Positions 6,317 to 13,076 of a DNA stretch of 24,842 bases are shown here, piece after piece; within the stretch, counting starts at the first letter, position 1, and every line of letters starts with the position of its first letter. The stretch covers positions 1 to 24,842 of the forward strand of contig CAJTYK010000029.1 in the NCBI GenBank assembly GCA_910584285.1, read 5' to 3'. Made by a program: the position numbers and the translations under genes. The notes below the pieces were generated by a model. That model saw only the letters and a program-made list of their open reading frames with translations. It was not told the DNA's origin and ran no database searches. Source of the DNA: an uncultured Oscillospiraceae bacterium. GTDB lineage: Bacteria; Bacillota; Clostridia; Oscillospirales; Oscillospiraceae.

Positions 6317-8323
6317 GTGAAGCAAAAAGAAAAAACGTTTGTAAAATCCGGAACAACTCGGCGGGGATGGGGCATCACGGGAAAACTGGCATCGGCTATC
6401 GTTGTAAGCGTTGTCATTGCTGTGGCGATTTTGCTTGCTGTGGTCTATGTCCAGATGTCCAATGCGCTGCTGGACAAAAGCGAGAATTTGTTGCAGACCA
6501 ACACGGAGCGGACGGTCCAGGAGACCAAGGCCTGGATGAACAGCACATTAACTATGCTGGAGACCCAGCGAGACACCATCGAATACGAGGATATGGACAT
6601 ACCCGAAATGACGGACTACATCAAGCATACCGTCAACCAGAACGACGCATACCCCGCCGGACTGTATGTAGCCCTGACCGACGGCTCACTGTATCACGCC
6701 TCCTTTGTTCCGGGTCCGGACTACGACGCCACCGCTAAGAGCTGGTATCAGGACGGCCTGAGATCGGACGCCTTTATTTTGGGCGACGTATACTTCGATG
6801 AGGACAGCCAGTCTTATGTGGTGGGTGCGTCCGGCGTGCTGAGAACTGGTAACGGTGAGGTGCGGGGCGTCGCCGCGGCGGATGTGTATCTGGACTCTAT
6901 TTCGAAAATCGTCAGCCAGATCCAGATTGAGGATACCGGCGGTATTTTTCTGGTGGACACCAGGACGGACACCATCATCGGCCACCGGGACCAGAAAATC
7001 ACCGGGCAGCGCCTGAGCGAAATGAGCGACGGTATGTACGCCTATGCCGGCAATCAAATTCGTGCGGGAAAGACCGGGCTATCCCTGTTTGAAAATACAT
7101 ATGTACACGTGGAACGTATACCCGGCAGCGACTGGATAGCGGTGGCCTATGTATCCCGGGGGGAGGTCCTGCAAGAGCTTCATCAACTGACCGTTAATAT
7201 GCTGCTGGTGGCGGTTTTAGCCGTACTGGTGCTGATTTTCCTGGTTGTGGTCCAAGTCCGCCGGGTGATCGGACGCCCGGTCCGGGAGCTGAGCCTTGCG
7301 GCGACGCGAATTGCAGAGGGCGAGCTGGACCAGGAGATCCATTATCAGTCCAAGGACGAATTGGGCGTTTTGGCGTATGATTTCAACCAGGTAACCCTCC
7401 GTCTCAAGGATTATGTGGACTATATCCAAGAGGTTTCAGAGAAGCTGCGGGAAATTGCCGCTGGAAATCTGGCGTTTAGCTTAACGCATCAATACACGGG
7501 GGAGTTTGAAAAAATCAAAATCGCTTTAGACGAAATATCCGATTCCATGAACAGCACCATGGGCCAATTGCGTACCTCCTCCAGAGAGGTGGCCGCCGGA
7601 GCGGAACAGGTCGCTAATGGTGCCACGACCCTGTCCCAGGGGTCCATGGAGCAGGCGGCCGAAGTGGCAGCGCTGGCGGACCATATCAACTCCGTGTCTG
7701 ACAGCGTTCACAAGGTCGCCAAGGGCGCGCAGGAGGCAAAGCGCATTTCCCAGGACGTGAAAAGCGGGCTTTTGGCCAGCAACGATAAAATGCAGAACAT
7801 GACAGTGGTGATCCAGCAAATCAGCGACAAATCCTCTGAGATCCACAAGATCGTTAAGACCATTGAAGACATTGCCTTCCAGACGAATATTCTGGCCCTG
7901 AATGCAGCGGTAGAGGCCGCCAGAGCGGGAACGGCCGGAAAGGGCTTTGCGGTGGTTGCCGACGAGGTCCGCGCCTTGGCCAGTAAATCTTCCGCTGCCG
8001 CTCAAGAGACTACCGTTTTGCTAAATCAAACTGTAGAGTCTATGGAGGAGGGCGTAAGCGCAGCCCAGGATACGGCGGATTCCATGCTGAAGGTGGTGGA
8101 CCGCGCGGACAAGATGAGCAAACTCATTGACGACATTGCAGACTACACCAAAGAGCAGGATATCCGTGCAGAGGAAATCACCAAGGGCATCGAGCAGATT
8201 TCTACCGTCGTTCAGACAAACGTAGCCACAGTGGAGGAGAGTGCCGCTGCCAGCGAGGAGTTGTCCGGACAGGCCGTCACGATGCGGGAGATGGTGGCAA
8301 AGTTCCAGCTGCGGGATCAATGA
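6317..8323 (+). CDS. methyl-accepting chemotaxis protein with a dCache sensor domain
   Basis: Transmembrane chemoreceptor of 668 residues from GTG 6317. An ATG at 6311 is in frame, but AGGGGG (6304-6309) is one base from it and seven from the GTG, so the GTG is preferred. Counting from the ATG: TM1 27-49; extracytoplasmic double-Cache domain ~50-290; TM2 297-316; HAMP ~317-370, probably with a second HAMP-like stretch to ~415; then the long signalling coiled coil, whose hairpin tip is the near-invariant DIAFQTNILALNAAVEAARA (520-539), then GKGFAVVADEVRALA. The tip binds CheA/CheW. There is no C-terminal CheR/CheB pentapeptide. The sensor shows Y138-x4-K143-x-W145-Y146 and D191, resembling the amino-acid-binding dCache motif but with Lys for Arg. 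Its codons are more AT-rich than its neighbours'. No che or flagellar gene is in the window. Confidence 0.93.
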   Translation: MKQKEKTFVKSGTTRRGWGITGKLASAIVVSVVIAVAILLAVVYVQMSNALLDKSENLLQTNTERTVQETKAWMNSTLTMLETQRDTIEYEDMDIPEMTDYIKHTVNQNDAYPAGLYVALTDGSLYHASFVPGPDYDATAKSWYQDGLRSDAFILGDVYFDEDSQSYVVGASGVLRTGNGEVRGVAAADVYLDSISKIVSQIQIEDTGGIFLVDTRTDTIIGHRDQKITGQRLSEMSDGMYAYAGNQIRAGKTGLSLFENTYVHVERIPGSDWIAVAYVSRGEVLQELHQLTVNMLLVAVLAVLVLIFLVVVQVRRVIGRPVRELSLAATRIAEGELDQEIHYQSKDELGVLAYDFNQVTLRLKDYVDYIQEVSEKLREIAAGNLAFSLTHQYTGEFEKIKIALDEISDSMNSTMGQLRTSSREVAAGAEQVANGATTLSQGSMEQAAEVAALADHINSVSDSVHKVAKGAQEAKRISQDVKSGLLASNDKMQNMTVVIQQISDKSSEIHKIVKTIEDIAFQTNILALNAAVEAARAGTAGKGFAVVADEVRALASKSSAAAQETTVLLNQTVESMEEGVSAAQDTADSMLKVVDRADKMSKLIDDIADYTKEQDIRAEEITKGIEQISTVVQTNVATVEESAAASEELSGQAVTMREMVAKFQLRDQ

Positions 8324-8363
8324 CCAAAAACCTGTAAGAGGCGCTTTACCCCTCCCCCCAAAA

Positions 8364-8391
8364 GGGTTCCCTGTCAATTGGCAGGGAACCC
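8364..8391. repeat. inverted repeat downstream of the chemoreceptor gene
   Basis: GGGTTCCCTG (8364-8373) pairs with CAGGGAACCC (8382-8391) around the AT-rich centre TCAATTGG. It has no T-run on the plus strand, so it is a poor terminator for the chemoreceptor. On the minus strand it is followed by CTTTTGG. It could be an end structure of the decayed insertion sequence. Confidence 0.5.
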
Positions 8392-8401
8392 CAGTCTGTC
8401 G

Positions 8402-8438
8402 AAAAGCGGCCTGCCTGGGAAAAGTCCAGACAGGCCGC
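8402..8438 (-). terminator. hairpin plus T-run, probable terminator of the IS1182-like relic
   Basis: Arms 8406-8418 and 8426-8438 form a 13-bp stem with one G.T pair and a seven-base loop. On the minus strand the stem is followed by TTTT (complement of 8402-8405). Confidence 0.5.
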
Positions 8439-8730
8439 AAAGCATAAAAGATACGTATGGGCGGGAAACAGCAGGAAAGGGAGACGAGATTGCCGTTTTG
8501 CTTTCCATCTGGCCAGCTTTTTGAGATTCATGGCAACAAACTTAAGCCTCACCCATTTGGAGACCTGGGCCAGACCTCGATAAAGCGTATAGCGCATGCC
8601 ATACTTTTCTTTGGCGTCCGCAAAAACCCACTCCATTTTGGTGGTGCCTGATAAAGAACAAGACAAAAAGCGCAAAATTATTAGGCAGTCACCGAAAAAG
8701 CAAACCTTTGTGACAAAATCGAACATCCAG

Positions 8731-8762
8731 AAAAAAGCACGATTTGACAATCGTGCTTTTTT
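8731..8762. terminator. bidirectional terminator between the two transposase relics
   Basis: AAAAAAGCACGAT (8731-8743) and ATCGTGCTTTTTT (8750-8762) are perfect complements around TTGACA. The A- and T-tracts give a U-run in both directions. Confidence 0.8.
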
Positions 8763-8786
8763 CATGCCCAAAAGGAGGCAGCAGCC

Positions 8787-8915
8787 ATGCCGGATATGAA
8801 ATTACCAAGTTTACAATTTGCCGAGTTACATAAGATTAGGGCTGGAAATTGCAAAATCTTTCAGAGAAAATCAAGCCCCACCAATGGGAAAAGCTCCCTT
8901 GGCGATGGGTGGTAG
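8787..8915 (+). pseudogene. orphan gene start truncated by the IS5-like relic
   Basis: AAAAGGAGG at 8770-8778 followed eight bases later by ATG at 8787 is a textbook start site, placed right after a terminator. The frame reads MPDMKLPSLQFAELHKIRAG, then runs out of frame into transposase-derived sequence and stops at 8915. I take the first ~20 codons as the head of a lost gene whose body was removed when the insertion sequence arrived. The 42-residue product is not recognisable and may not be functional. Confidence 0.35.
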
Positions 8916-9037
8916 AACGCACCCTCTCTTGGCTCAATCATTCCAGACGCCTCAGCAAAGATTATGAGATCTCCGTTTCCTCTGCTGAGGCTATGGTTAA
9001 AATTTCTCATTTCCACACACTCATCAAACGCTTATGA
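8849..9037 (+). pseudogene. C-terminal remnant of an IS5-family transposase
   Basis: The frame reads PWRWVVERTLSWLNHSRRLS, then KDYEISVSSAEAMVKISHFH and TLIKRL before the stop. RWVVERT-x-SWLN-x-x-RRLSKDYE is the hallmark C-terminal block of IS5-family (IS427/IS1031-group) transposases and carries the catalytic Glu. Only about 55 of roughly 260 residues remain, with the DDE aspartates missing, so it cannot be active. The frame opens only at a GTG/TTG-like position with no good ribosome binding site. Confidence 0.8.
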
Positions 9038-9061
9038 ATACAGGTTCTAAAAGCCGTTTTG

Positions 9062-9088
9062 AACCACTCGCCCAGCGAGTGGTTTTCG
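9062..9088 (+). terminator. hairpin after the IS5-like relic
   Basis: AACCACTCGC (9062-9071) pairs with GCGAGTGGTT (9075-9084) around a three-base loop and is followed by TT. It probably terminated the insertion-sequence transcript. Confidence 0.5.
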
Positions 9089-9094
9089 CTATAC

Positions 9095-9133
9095 AAAAGC
9101 CCCCGCCGGCGTCTGACGCCGGCGGGGGCTTTT
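9095..9133. terminator. terminator of the hsp20 gene
   Basis: A perfect 18-bp stem (9095-9112 with 9116-9133), CTG loop, with AAAA at the left and TTTT at the right end. It serves the leftward Hsp20 gene that stops at 9149, and would also stop rightward read-through. Confidence 0.85.
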
Positions 9134-9148
9134 GCAAAACCAGATCCG

Positions 9149-9601
9149 TTATTCGATGGCGATGAAATTGCTCCGGGGCAATTCCTTCTGCTCCGCCTTG
9201 GGCATGGTCAGCCTCAGGATGCCGTCCTCAAACCTGGCGGAGATATCCTCCTGCCGCAGATCGCCCACATAGAAGCTGCGGCTACAGGCGCCCGCGTACC
9301 GCTCCCGGCGGATATAGCGGCCCTGCTGATCCTGCTCGTCCTTGTCCAGCCCCTTGGACGCAGTGATGGTGAGGTTGCCGTCCTTCAGCTCCACCTGGAT
9401 CTCGTCCTTCTTGAAGCCGGGCAGGTCAATGTCCACCTCGTAATTATCGCCCACCTCCCGGACGTCCGTCTTCATGATGTTCCGGGCGTGCTTGCCGTAC
9501 AGCTGATCCCGGCCATTATGGAGCGCGGGCATCCGCATCAGGTCGAACGGGTCGGAAAAGAACTCATCAAACAGATTTTCACCAAAAATACTGGGCAACA
9601 T
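9149..9601 (-). CDS. Hsp20/alpha-crystallin small heat-shock chaperone
   Basis: A 150-residue cytoplasmic chaperone that holds unfolding proteins without ATP. The N-terminal arm (LPSIFGENLFDEFFSDPFD) is typical of Hsp20 proteins. The alpha-crystallin domain spans ~43-135: VDIDLPGFKKDEIQVELKDG, then the conserved FEDGILRLTMPK (124-135). A C-terminal I-A-I motif (147-149) is the tail that docks neighbouring dimers in oligomers. The start is ATG 9601, just after GGAGGAATCGAT; a TTG at 9619 is upstream of that ribosome binding site and is rejected. The gene is monocistronic with its own terminator. The operator in its promoter (9686-9712) implies repression by HrcA and induction by heat. Confidence 0.95.
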   Translation of the reverse strand: MLPSIFGENLFDEFFSDPFDLMRMPALHNGRDQLYGKHARNIMKTDVREVGDNYEVDIDLPGFKKDEIQVELKDGNLTITASKGLDKDEQDQQGRYIRRERYAGACSRSFYVGDLRQEDISARFEDGILRLTMPKAEQKELPRSNFIAIE

Positions 9602-9669
9602 ATCGATTCCTCCAATCAAATTGTGGCAGGAGCGGCTGCCTTACGGCCCCTCCTCTGTCTTATGGCTGT

Positions 9670-9712
9670 AGCATACACCACAGAATTAGCACTGTCAATA
9701 GGAGAGTGCTAA
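9670..9712 (-). promoter_or_regulatory. hsp20 promoter with an embedded CIRCE operator (HrcA site)
   Basis: CIRCE: TTAGCACTG (9686-9694), nine bases, GAGTGCTAA (9704-9712). The consensus is TTAGCACTC-N9-GAGTGCTAA, so there is a single mismatch. On the minus strand a perfect -35 TTGACA (9693-9698) lies inside the operator, followed after 17 bases by TATGCT (9670-9675). HrcA bound here would directly cover the -35. Confidence 0.9.
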
Positions 9713-9839
9713 TGTTTACAAAGGAACCGATCTTTGTTCACAAAATATGCGATTTCTCAAAACGAAGCCCGCCCCGCGGGGGCCATCACCTTCGAGGAGA
9801 GGGAGATCCAGACCGCTCCCGGCTTCCCCCGGCGGATGG
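9713..9839. other. intergenic stretch with no recognisable gene
   Basis: Between the CIRCE site and the end of the ABC permease gene. It is AT-rich to about 9760, then GC-rich. No convincing terminator for the leftward tetR-ABC operon was seen: only a short GC hairpin around 9773-9786 with a weak minus-strand T-run. No supported small gene. Confidence 0.4.
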
Positions 9840-10622
9840 TTACGCGATGTCTTTTCTTCCATACCACCACAGGCCCGCCCCGGCGCCCAGCGCTCCCAGG
9901 ACGCACCCCGCCAGCATAGGGCCCGTCAGGGCCTCGCCGTCCAGCACCCGGGCCGCGTCGGCGTAGTAGTAGGGCGTGACGAAGCGAAGCCAGTCCAGCC
10001 CCTGATCCAGATTGACCAGCAGGCCCGCGAAATACAGCAGCGCCGCCAGCCCCATGGCCAGTCCCAGCCCGCCCCGGCGTAGAAAGGCGGAAAGACCGAA
10101 GCACAGCGCGCCGATCTCCAACTGCATCAGCAGCAGGGCTCCGTGATAGCGCAGCAGGCCGTTCCAGTCCGCCTCCTCGCCGATGATCAGGATGCCCCCC
10201 GCACCGCAGCCAAAGCACATCACATTCAGACCGATCACCAGTACCGCCAGCGCCGCCAGCTTTTCCAGGCAGACCCGCAGGCGGCTCACCGGGTGGGTGA
10301 GCAAAAATTCCGCCGTATGGCCGCCCTCCTCCCCCGCCAGCAGCCCCATGGCGGTGAGGGCGGCATAAAACGCCCCGCCCAGTCCCAGGATGTTCCCGCA
10401 TTCCACCCCGTAAAAGCCTATCATGGAGCCGTATTGCAGCTTATCCAGCCCAAAGGCGGCGGAGAAGTCCCCCAGTCCGGCAAACAGGGCGGACACGTCC
10501 CCCATGGAGTCGGCGAAGGAAGGGTATATCCCCATGCACACCGCCATCAGGCCGCCTATGACGGCGCACCACACCAGAAAACCCACCAGGCCCGTGCGCA
10601 GCTCCTTTTTGAACAGGATCAT
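9840..10622 (-). CDS. ABC-2 type exporter permease
   Basis: A 260-residue membrane protein with about six hydrophobic segments (first ~13-32, last ~232-252) and no nucleotide-binding domain, matching ABC-2 type permeases. The N-terminal ILFKKELR and the cytoplasmic stretch around residue 105 (EFLLTHPVSRLRV, a coupling-helix-like loop) are usual for this family. The ATG overlaps the last four bases of the ATPase gene. With that ATPase it would form an exporter for an unknown substrate: drug, peptide or lipid are the usual options. Confidence 0.85.
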   Translation of the reverse strand: MILFKKELRTGLVGFLVWCAVIGGLMAVCMGIYPSFADSMGDVSALFAGLGDFSAAFGLDKLQYGSMIGFYGVECGNILGLGGAFYAALTAMGLLAGEEGGHTAEFLLTHPVSRLRVCLEKLAALAVLVIGLNVMCFGCGAGGILIIGEEADWNGLLRYHGALLLMQLEIGALCFGLSAFLRRGGLGLAMGLAALLYFAGLLVNLDQGLDWLRFVTPYYYADAARVLDGEALTGPMLAGCVLGALGAGAGLWWYGRKDIA

Positions 10623-11311
10623 ATCCCTGTCCTCCCCTCGTAGTAGTCGAAGAATCTGTTCTCGATGTCCAGCTCCGCCGTGGTGCCCTCCACCACCAGT
10701 CGGCCCTCCCGGAGGATGGCGGCCCGGTTGCAGTACCGCCCCACCTCATAGAGCACGTGGGAGGACAGGAACACCGTGGCGCCCCCTTTCTGCCGCTCCT
10801 CCAGCTCCCTCCAGAACACCCGCTGCACCAGGGGATCCAGCCCGCTGGTGGGCTCGTCCAGGACATACAGCCGGGGCCGGTGCTGCATGGCGCACACGAT
10901 GGACACCTTCTTGCGGTTGCCCAGGCTCAGCTCCCGGATGCGCTTCCGGATGTCCAGCTCCAGCGCCTCGCACAGGGCGGCGGCCTGCTCCCGGCAGTCC
11001 AGCCCCCGCAGGGCAGCGGACAGGCGGATCACCTCGCTGACCCGCATCTCCGGATAGAACATGGCCTCGGAGGGCATATAGCCCACCTGGGCCAGGATTT
11101 TTTCCCGCTCCCGAACGCAGTCCAGCCCCAGCATCCTGGCCGATCCGGCGGTGGGGGAGAGCAGCCCCAGCAGGGTGCGGATGGTGGTGGACTTGCCCGC
11201 CCCGTTGGGGCCGATGAAGCCGAAGCAGCTCCCTTCCGGGACGTGGAGGGTCAGCTCCGTCACCCCTCGGGCCCGGCCGTAGCGTTTGGTGAGACGGTCA
11301 ATCTGGATCAT
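10619..11311 (-). CDS. ABC exporter ATP-binding protein
   Basis: A 230-residue ABC ATPase. Walker A is GPNGAGKS (34-41), the signature is LSLGN (129-133), Walker B is LYVLDEP (149-155) followed by TSGLD, and the switch histidine is in FLSSHVL near 180. The length and the short region after the switch fit the CcmA/DrrA-type ATPases that pair with ABC-2 permeases. It overlaps both neighbours by four bases (tetR upstream, permease downstream), so the three genes are tightly coupled. Confidence 0.93.
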   Translation of the reverse strand: MIQIDRLTKRYGRARGVTELTLHVPEGSCFGFIGPNGAGKSTTIRTLLGLLSPTAGSARMLGLDCVREREKILAQVGYMPSEAMFYPEMRVSEVIRLSAALRGLDCREQAAALCEALELDIRKRIRELSLGNRKKVSIVCAMQHRPRLYVLDEPTSGLDPLVQRVFWRELEERQKGGATVFLSSHVLYEVGRYCNRAAILREGRLVVEGTTAELDIENRFFDYYEGRTGI

Positions 11312-11928
11312 AAGTATTCCTCCTTGTAGAGATTCTGTCGCAGCATTTGTGCATACTTCTGGTATTCCAGAAACAGCGTCTCGATTTCCTCCGCCGTACA
11401 GGCCCCGGTGCGGGCCATCATCCCCTCGGCCGCCAGGGTGAGCAGCCGGATGACCTCCCAGGGATCCACGCCGTCCTTGAACTTGTGCACATCCATCCGC
11501 TTGAGAAAGTCCTTGGAGGTGGATTCCAGCAAGCTGTTCAGCCCCTTCCGCAGCTTGGGAGACAAGATGCTGTCCCGCTCGTAGTAGGCCCGCATGACGA
11601 AGCGGAACAGGCCGGGATAGCGGCGGACCATTTCCATTTTGACCTCCTGGCCCTTTTCCAGCGCCAGGAAAAAATCTCTCTCCTCAAAGTCATAGGTTTT
11701 CACCATATACTGCCGGATGCACACGTCCAGGGCAAACTGGAACAGGTAGAGGTACAGCTCCCGCTTGTCCTTAAAGTAGTGGAACAGCAGGGCCTTGGAC
11801 ACCCCCGCCCGCTTGGCAATGGAGTCTGCCGACGTCTTTTTGAAGCTGCCCGCCCCGAACTCCACCATGGCGCTGTTCCGGATGAGATCCTGCCGCTCCT
11901 GAGGGAGCTTGAAAAACTTCTGATTCAT
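11308..11928 (-). CDS. TetR/AcrR-family transcriptional regulator
   Basis: 206 residues. The N-terminal helix-turn-helix (~31-54) reads TSADSIAKRAGVSKALLFHY followed by FKDKRELY, the characteristic TetR DNA-binding block. The remaining ~150 residues are the helical ligand-binding and dimerisation domain, not family-specific. It is the first gene of the exporter operon, with AGAGGAGG seven bases before the ATG. The palindrome in its own promoter suggests it represses itself and the exporter until a ligand, perhaps the exported compound, is bound. Confidence 0.92.
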   Translation of the reverse strand: MNQKFFKLPQERQDLIRNSAMVEFGAGSFKKTSADSIAKRAGVSKALLFHYFKDKRELYLYLFQFALDVCIRQYMVKTYDFEERDFFLALEKGQEVKMEMVRRYPGLFRFVMRAYYERDSILSPKLRKGLNSLLESTSKDFLKRMDVHKFKDGVDPWEVIRLLTLAAEGMMARTGACTAEEIETLFLEYQKYAQMLRQNLYKEEYL

Positions 11929-11951
11929 CGCCTGCCCTCCTCTCTGCCCCT

Positions 11952-11980
11952 ACCATACCGCCGTTGACCAAATCGGTCAA
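11952..11980 (-). promoter_or_regulatory. tetR-ABC operon promoter with a likely TetR operator
   Basis: On the minus strand TTGACC (11975-11980), 17 bases, TATGGT (11952-11957). The 17-bp near-palindrome TTGACCAAATCGGTCAA (11964-11980) covers the -35 and part of the spacer. That is the usual place for an autoregulatory TetR-family site. Confidence 0.7.
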
Positions 11981-12027
11981 GACCCCCTGCGGCATTTTTC
12001 CCAGGCGCCGAAGCCGCCCCGTTCCCC

Positions 12028-12056
12028 TTGCCAAGCGGCGGAACATGGGCTATACT
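12028..12056 (+). promoter_or_regulatory. sigma-A promoter of the HAD phosphatase gene
   Basis: TTGCCA (12028-12033), 17 bases, TATACT (12051-12056), 46 bases before the ATG at 12103. Confidence 0.7.
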
Positions 12057-12102
12057 GAATGGGACAGGCGGAGCAAATCCGCCAAAGCGGGAGGGAACGC
12101 CG

Positions 12103-12906
12103 ATGGTTCGTATGATTGCGCTGGATGTGGACGGAACGCTGCTCACCTCCAACGGGACACTGACAGAGGGGACGGTGCAGGCCATCCGGGAGGCCCGGGA
12201 ACGGGGCGTCCGGGTGGTGCTGTCCACTGGCCGCAGCGCGCCGGAGGCGGTCTGGCTCACACGGATGGCGGGGTGCGACAACCGGGCGGTGTGCTTGGGG
12301 GGCGCGGCCATCGCGGACATGACGGACGGCAGGCATCTGCGCCGGTGGGATATCCCGGAGGAGCTGGCTGCGCCGGTGCTGGAACTGCTCCGGGGGAAGA
12401 AGCTGGCCAGCATGGTGTTCGCCGGAGAGGTGAATCTGCTGGATCCCTATTCCACCGCCTACTTCCGGGCCAACTACCCTTACCCAGCCTATCTGGACAC
12501 CACCGTGACGGCGGATGATCTGGCCGGCTGGCTGACCAGGCACGGCCAGCCTCTCACCAAGATCCACGCCGAGGGAGATCCGGCGATCTTCCCGCCGCTG
12601 CTGGAGACGCTGGAGCGGATGCCGGGCCTGGCCCTCACCAGCTCGGGCGCGGATAACTTCGAGGTGGTGGCCGACGGCGTGGACAAGGGAAAGGCCCTGT
12701 GCCTGCTGGCGTCGGAGTGGGGCGTCGACCCGGCGGAGATCGCCGCCATTGGGGACAGCGACAACGATCTGGCTATGCTCCGGGCGGTGGGCTGCCCGGT
12801 GGCCATGGGGAACGCCTCCCAGGAGGTGAAGGAGGCGGCCTCCTCTGTCACCGCCTCCAACGACGAGGAGGGCGCGGCAAAGGCGATTTTGCGGCTGATC
12901 CAGTGA
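12103..12906 (+). CDS. Cof-type HAD-superfamily phosphatase
   Basis: 267 residues, the usual size for HAD-IIB (Cof/YidA-like) hydrolases that dephosphorylate small sugar phosphates or cofactors. Motif I is D8-V-D10-G-T-L (Asp8 is the nucleophile). Motif II is the Ser/Thr in LSTGRS (40-45). The motif III lysine is K195 in DGVDKGKAL. Motif IV is GDSDND (217-222), holding Mg2+. The C2-type cap lies between roughly residues 85 and 185. The ATG at 12103 follows GGGAGGGAA; an in-frame codon at 12028 lies in the promoter -35 and is rejected. The natural substrate cannot be told from sequence. It appears monocistronic and no terminator was seen after it. Confidence 0.92.
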   Translation: MVRMIALDVDGTLLTSNGTLTEGTVQAIREARERGVRVVLSTGRSAPEAVWLTRMAGCDNRAVCLGGAAIADMTDGRHLRRWDIPEELAAPVLELLRGKKLASMVFAGEVNLLDPYSTAYFRANYPYPAYLDTTVTADDLAGWLTRHGQPLTKIHAEGDPAIFPPLLETLERMPGLALTSSGADNFEVVADGVDKGKALCLLASEWGVDPAEIAAIGDSDNDLAMLRAVGCPVAMGNASQEVKEAASSVTASNDEEGAAKAILRLIQ

Positions 12907-12948
12907 ACTCAGGGCGCGGACGGGCTTCCGGCGCTTCATCGGGAAAAA

Positions 12949-13016
12949 TTTTGCAAATTGCTGGCAAAAACTTGACAGGGGCTTGGGAAAAGCGTACAAT
13001 GAAGTCCGGCAAAAAC
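12949..13016 (+). promoter_or_regulatory. promoter of the solute-binding protein operon with flanking repeats
   Basis: TTGACA (12972-12977), 17 bases, TACAAT (12995-13000). GGCAAAAAC occurs just upstream of the -35 (12963-12971) and again just after the expected start (13008-13016), 45 bases apart. TTTTGC (12949-12954) and GCAAAA (12964-12969) also form an inverted repeat with a nine-base spacer. These could be sites for a regulator of the transporter. The leader is about 70 bases; no known riboswitch fold was recognised in it. Confidence 0.75.
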
Positions 13017-13076
13017 CCACGCGATTGGAAGAAAGCAACAAACAAAGCCACACAAGCACGATTGGAGGAATGAAGA

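Larger units (their letters stand above)
8346..8651 (-). pseudogene. C-terminal remnant of an IS1182-family-like DDE transposase
   Basis: The minus-strand frame reads MEWVFADAKEKYGMRYTLYR, then GLAQVSKWVRLKFVAMNLKKLARWK. This is the C-terminal region of IS1182-type transposases, containing the last catalytic Glu region (here EWVFADAKEKYGMRY, usually ERVFADAKEKHGMRY). The catalytic aspartates and the DNA-binding N-terminus are missing. The Arg usually found after the Glu is Trp here. Downstream the frame runs on through a hairpin at 8406-8438 to a stop at 8346. That read-through portion is not transposase-like and the true end was probably near 8450. Confidence 0.75.
8324..9094. mobile_element. 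relic region holding the tails of two unrelated insertion sequences
   Basis: About 770 bases without an intact gene. In order: an inverted repeat (8364-8391), a hairpin (8406-8438), a leftward IS1182-type transposase tail (8346-8651), a bidirectional terminator (8731-8762), an orphan ribosome binding site plus start codon (8787), a rightward IS5-type transposase tail (8849-9037) and a small hairpin (9062-9084). No complete element, matched terminal repeats or target duplication could be identified. Base composition is lower in GC than the surrounding core genes. Confidence 0.65.

Noticed and set aside
9713..9839. A small rightward gene (start near 9734) between the CIRCE site and the permease gene
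   Set aside because: No ribosome binding site; the frame runs antisense into the permease gene and is Pro/Arg-rich.
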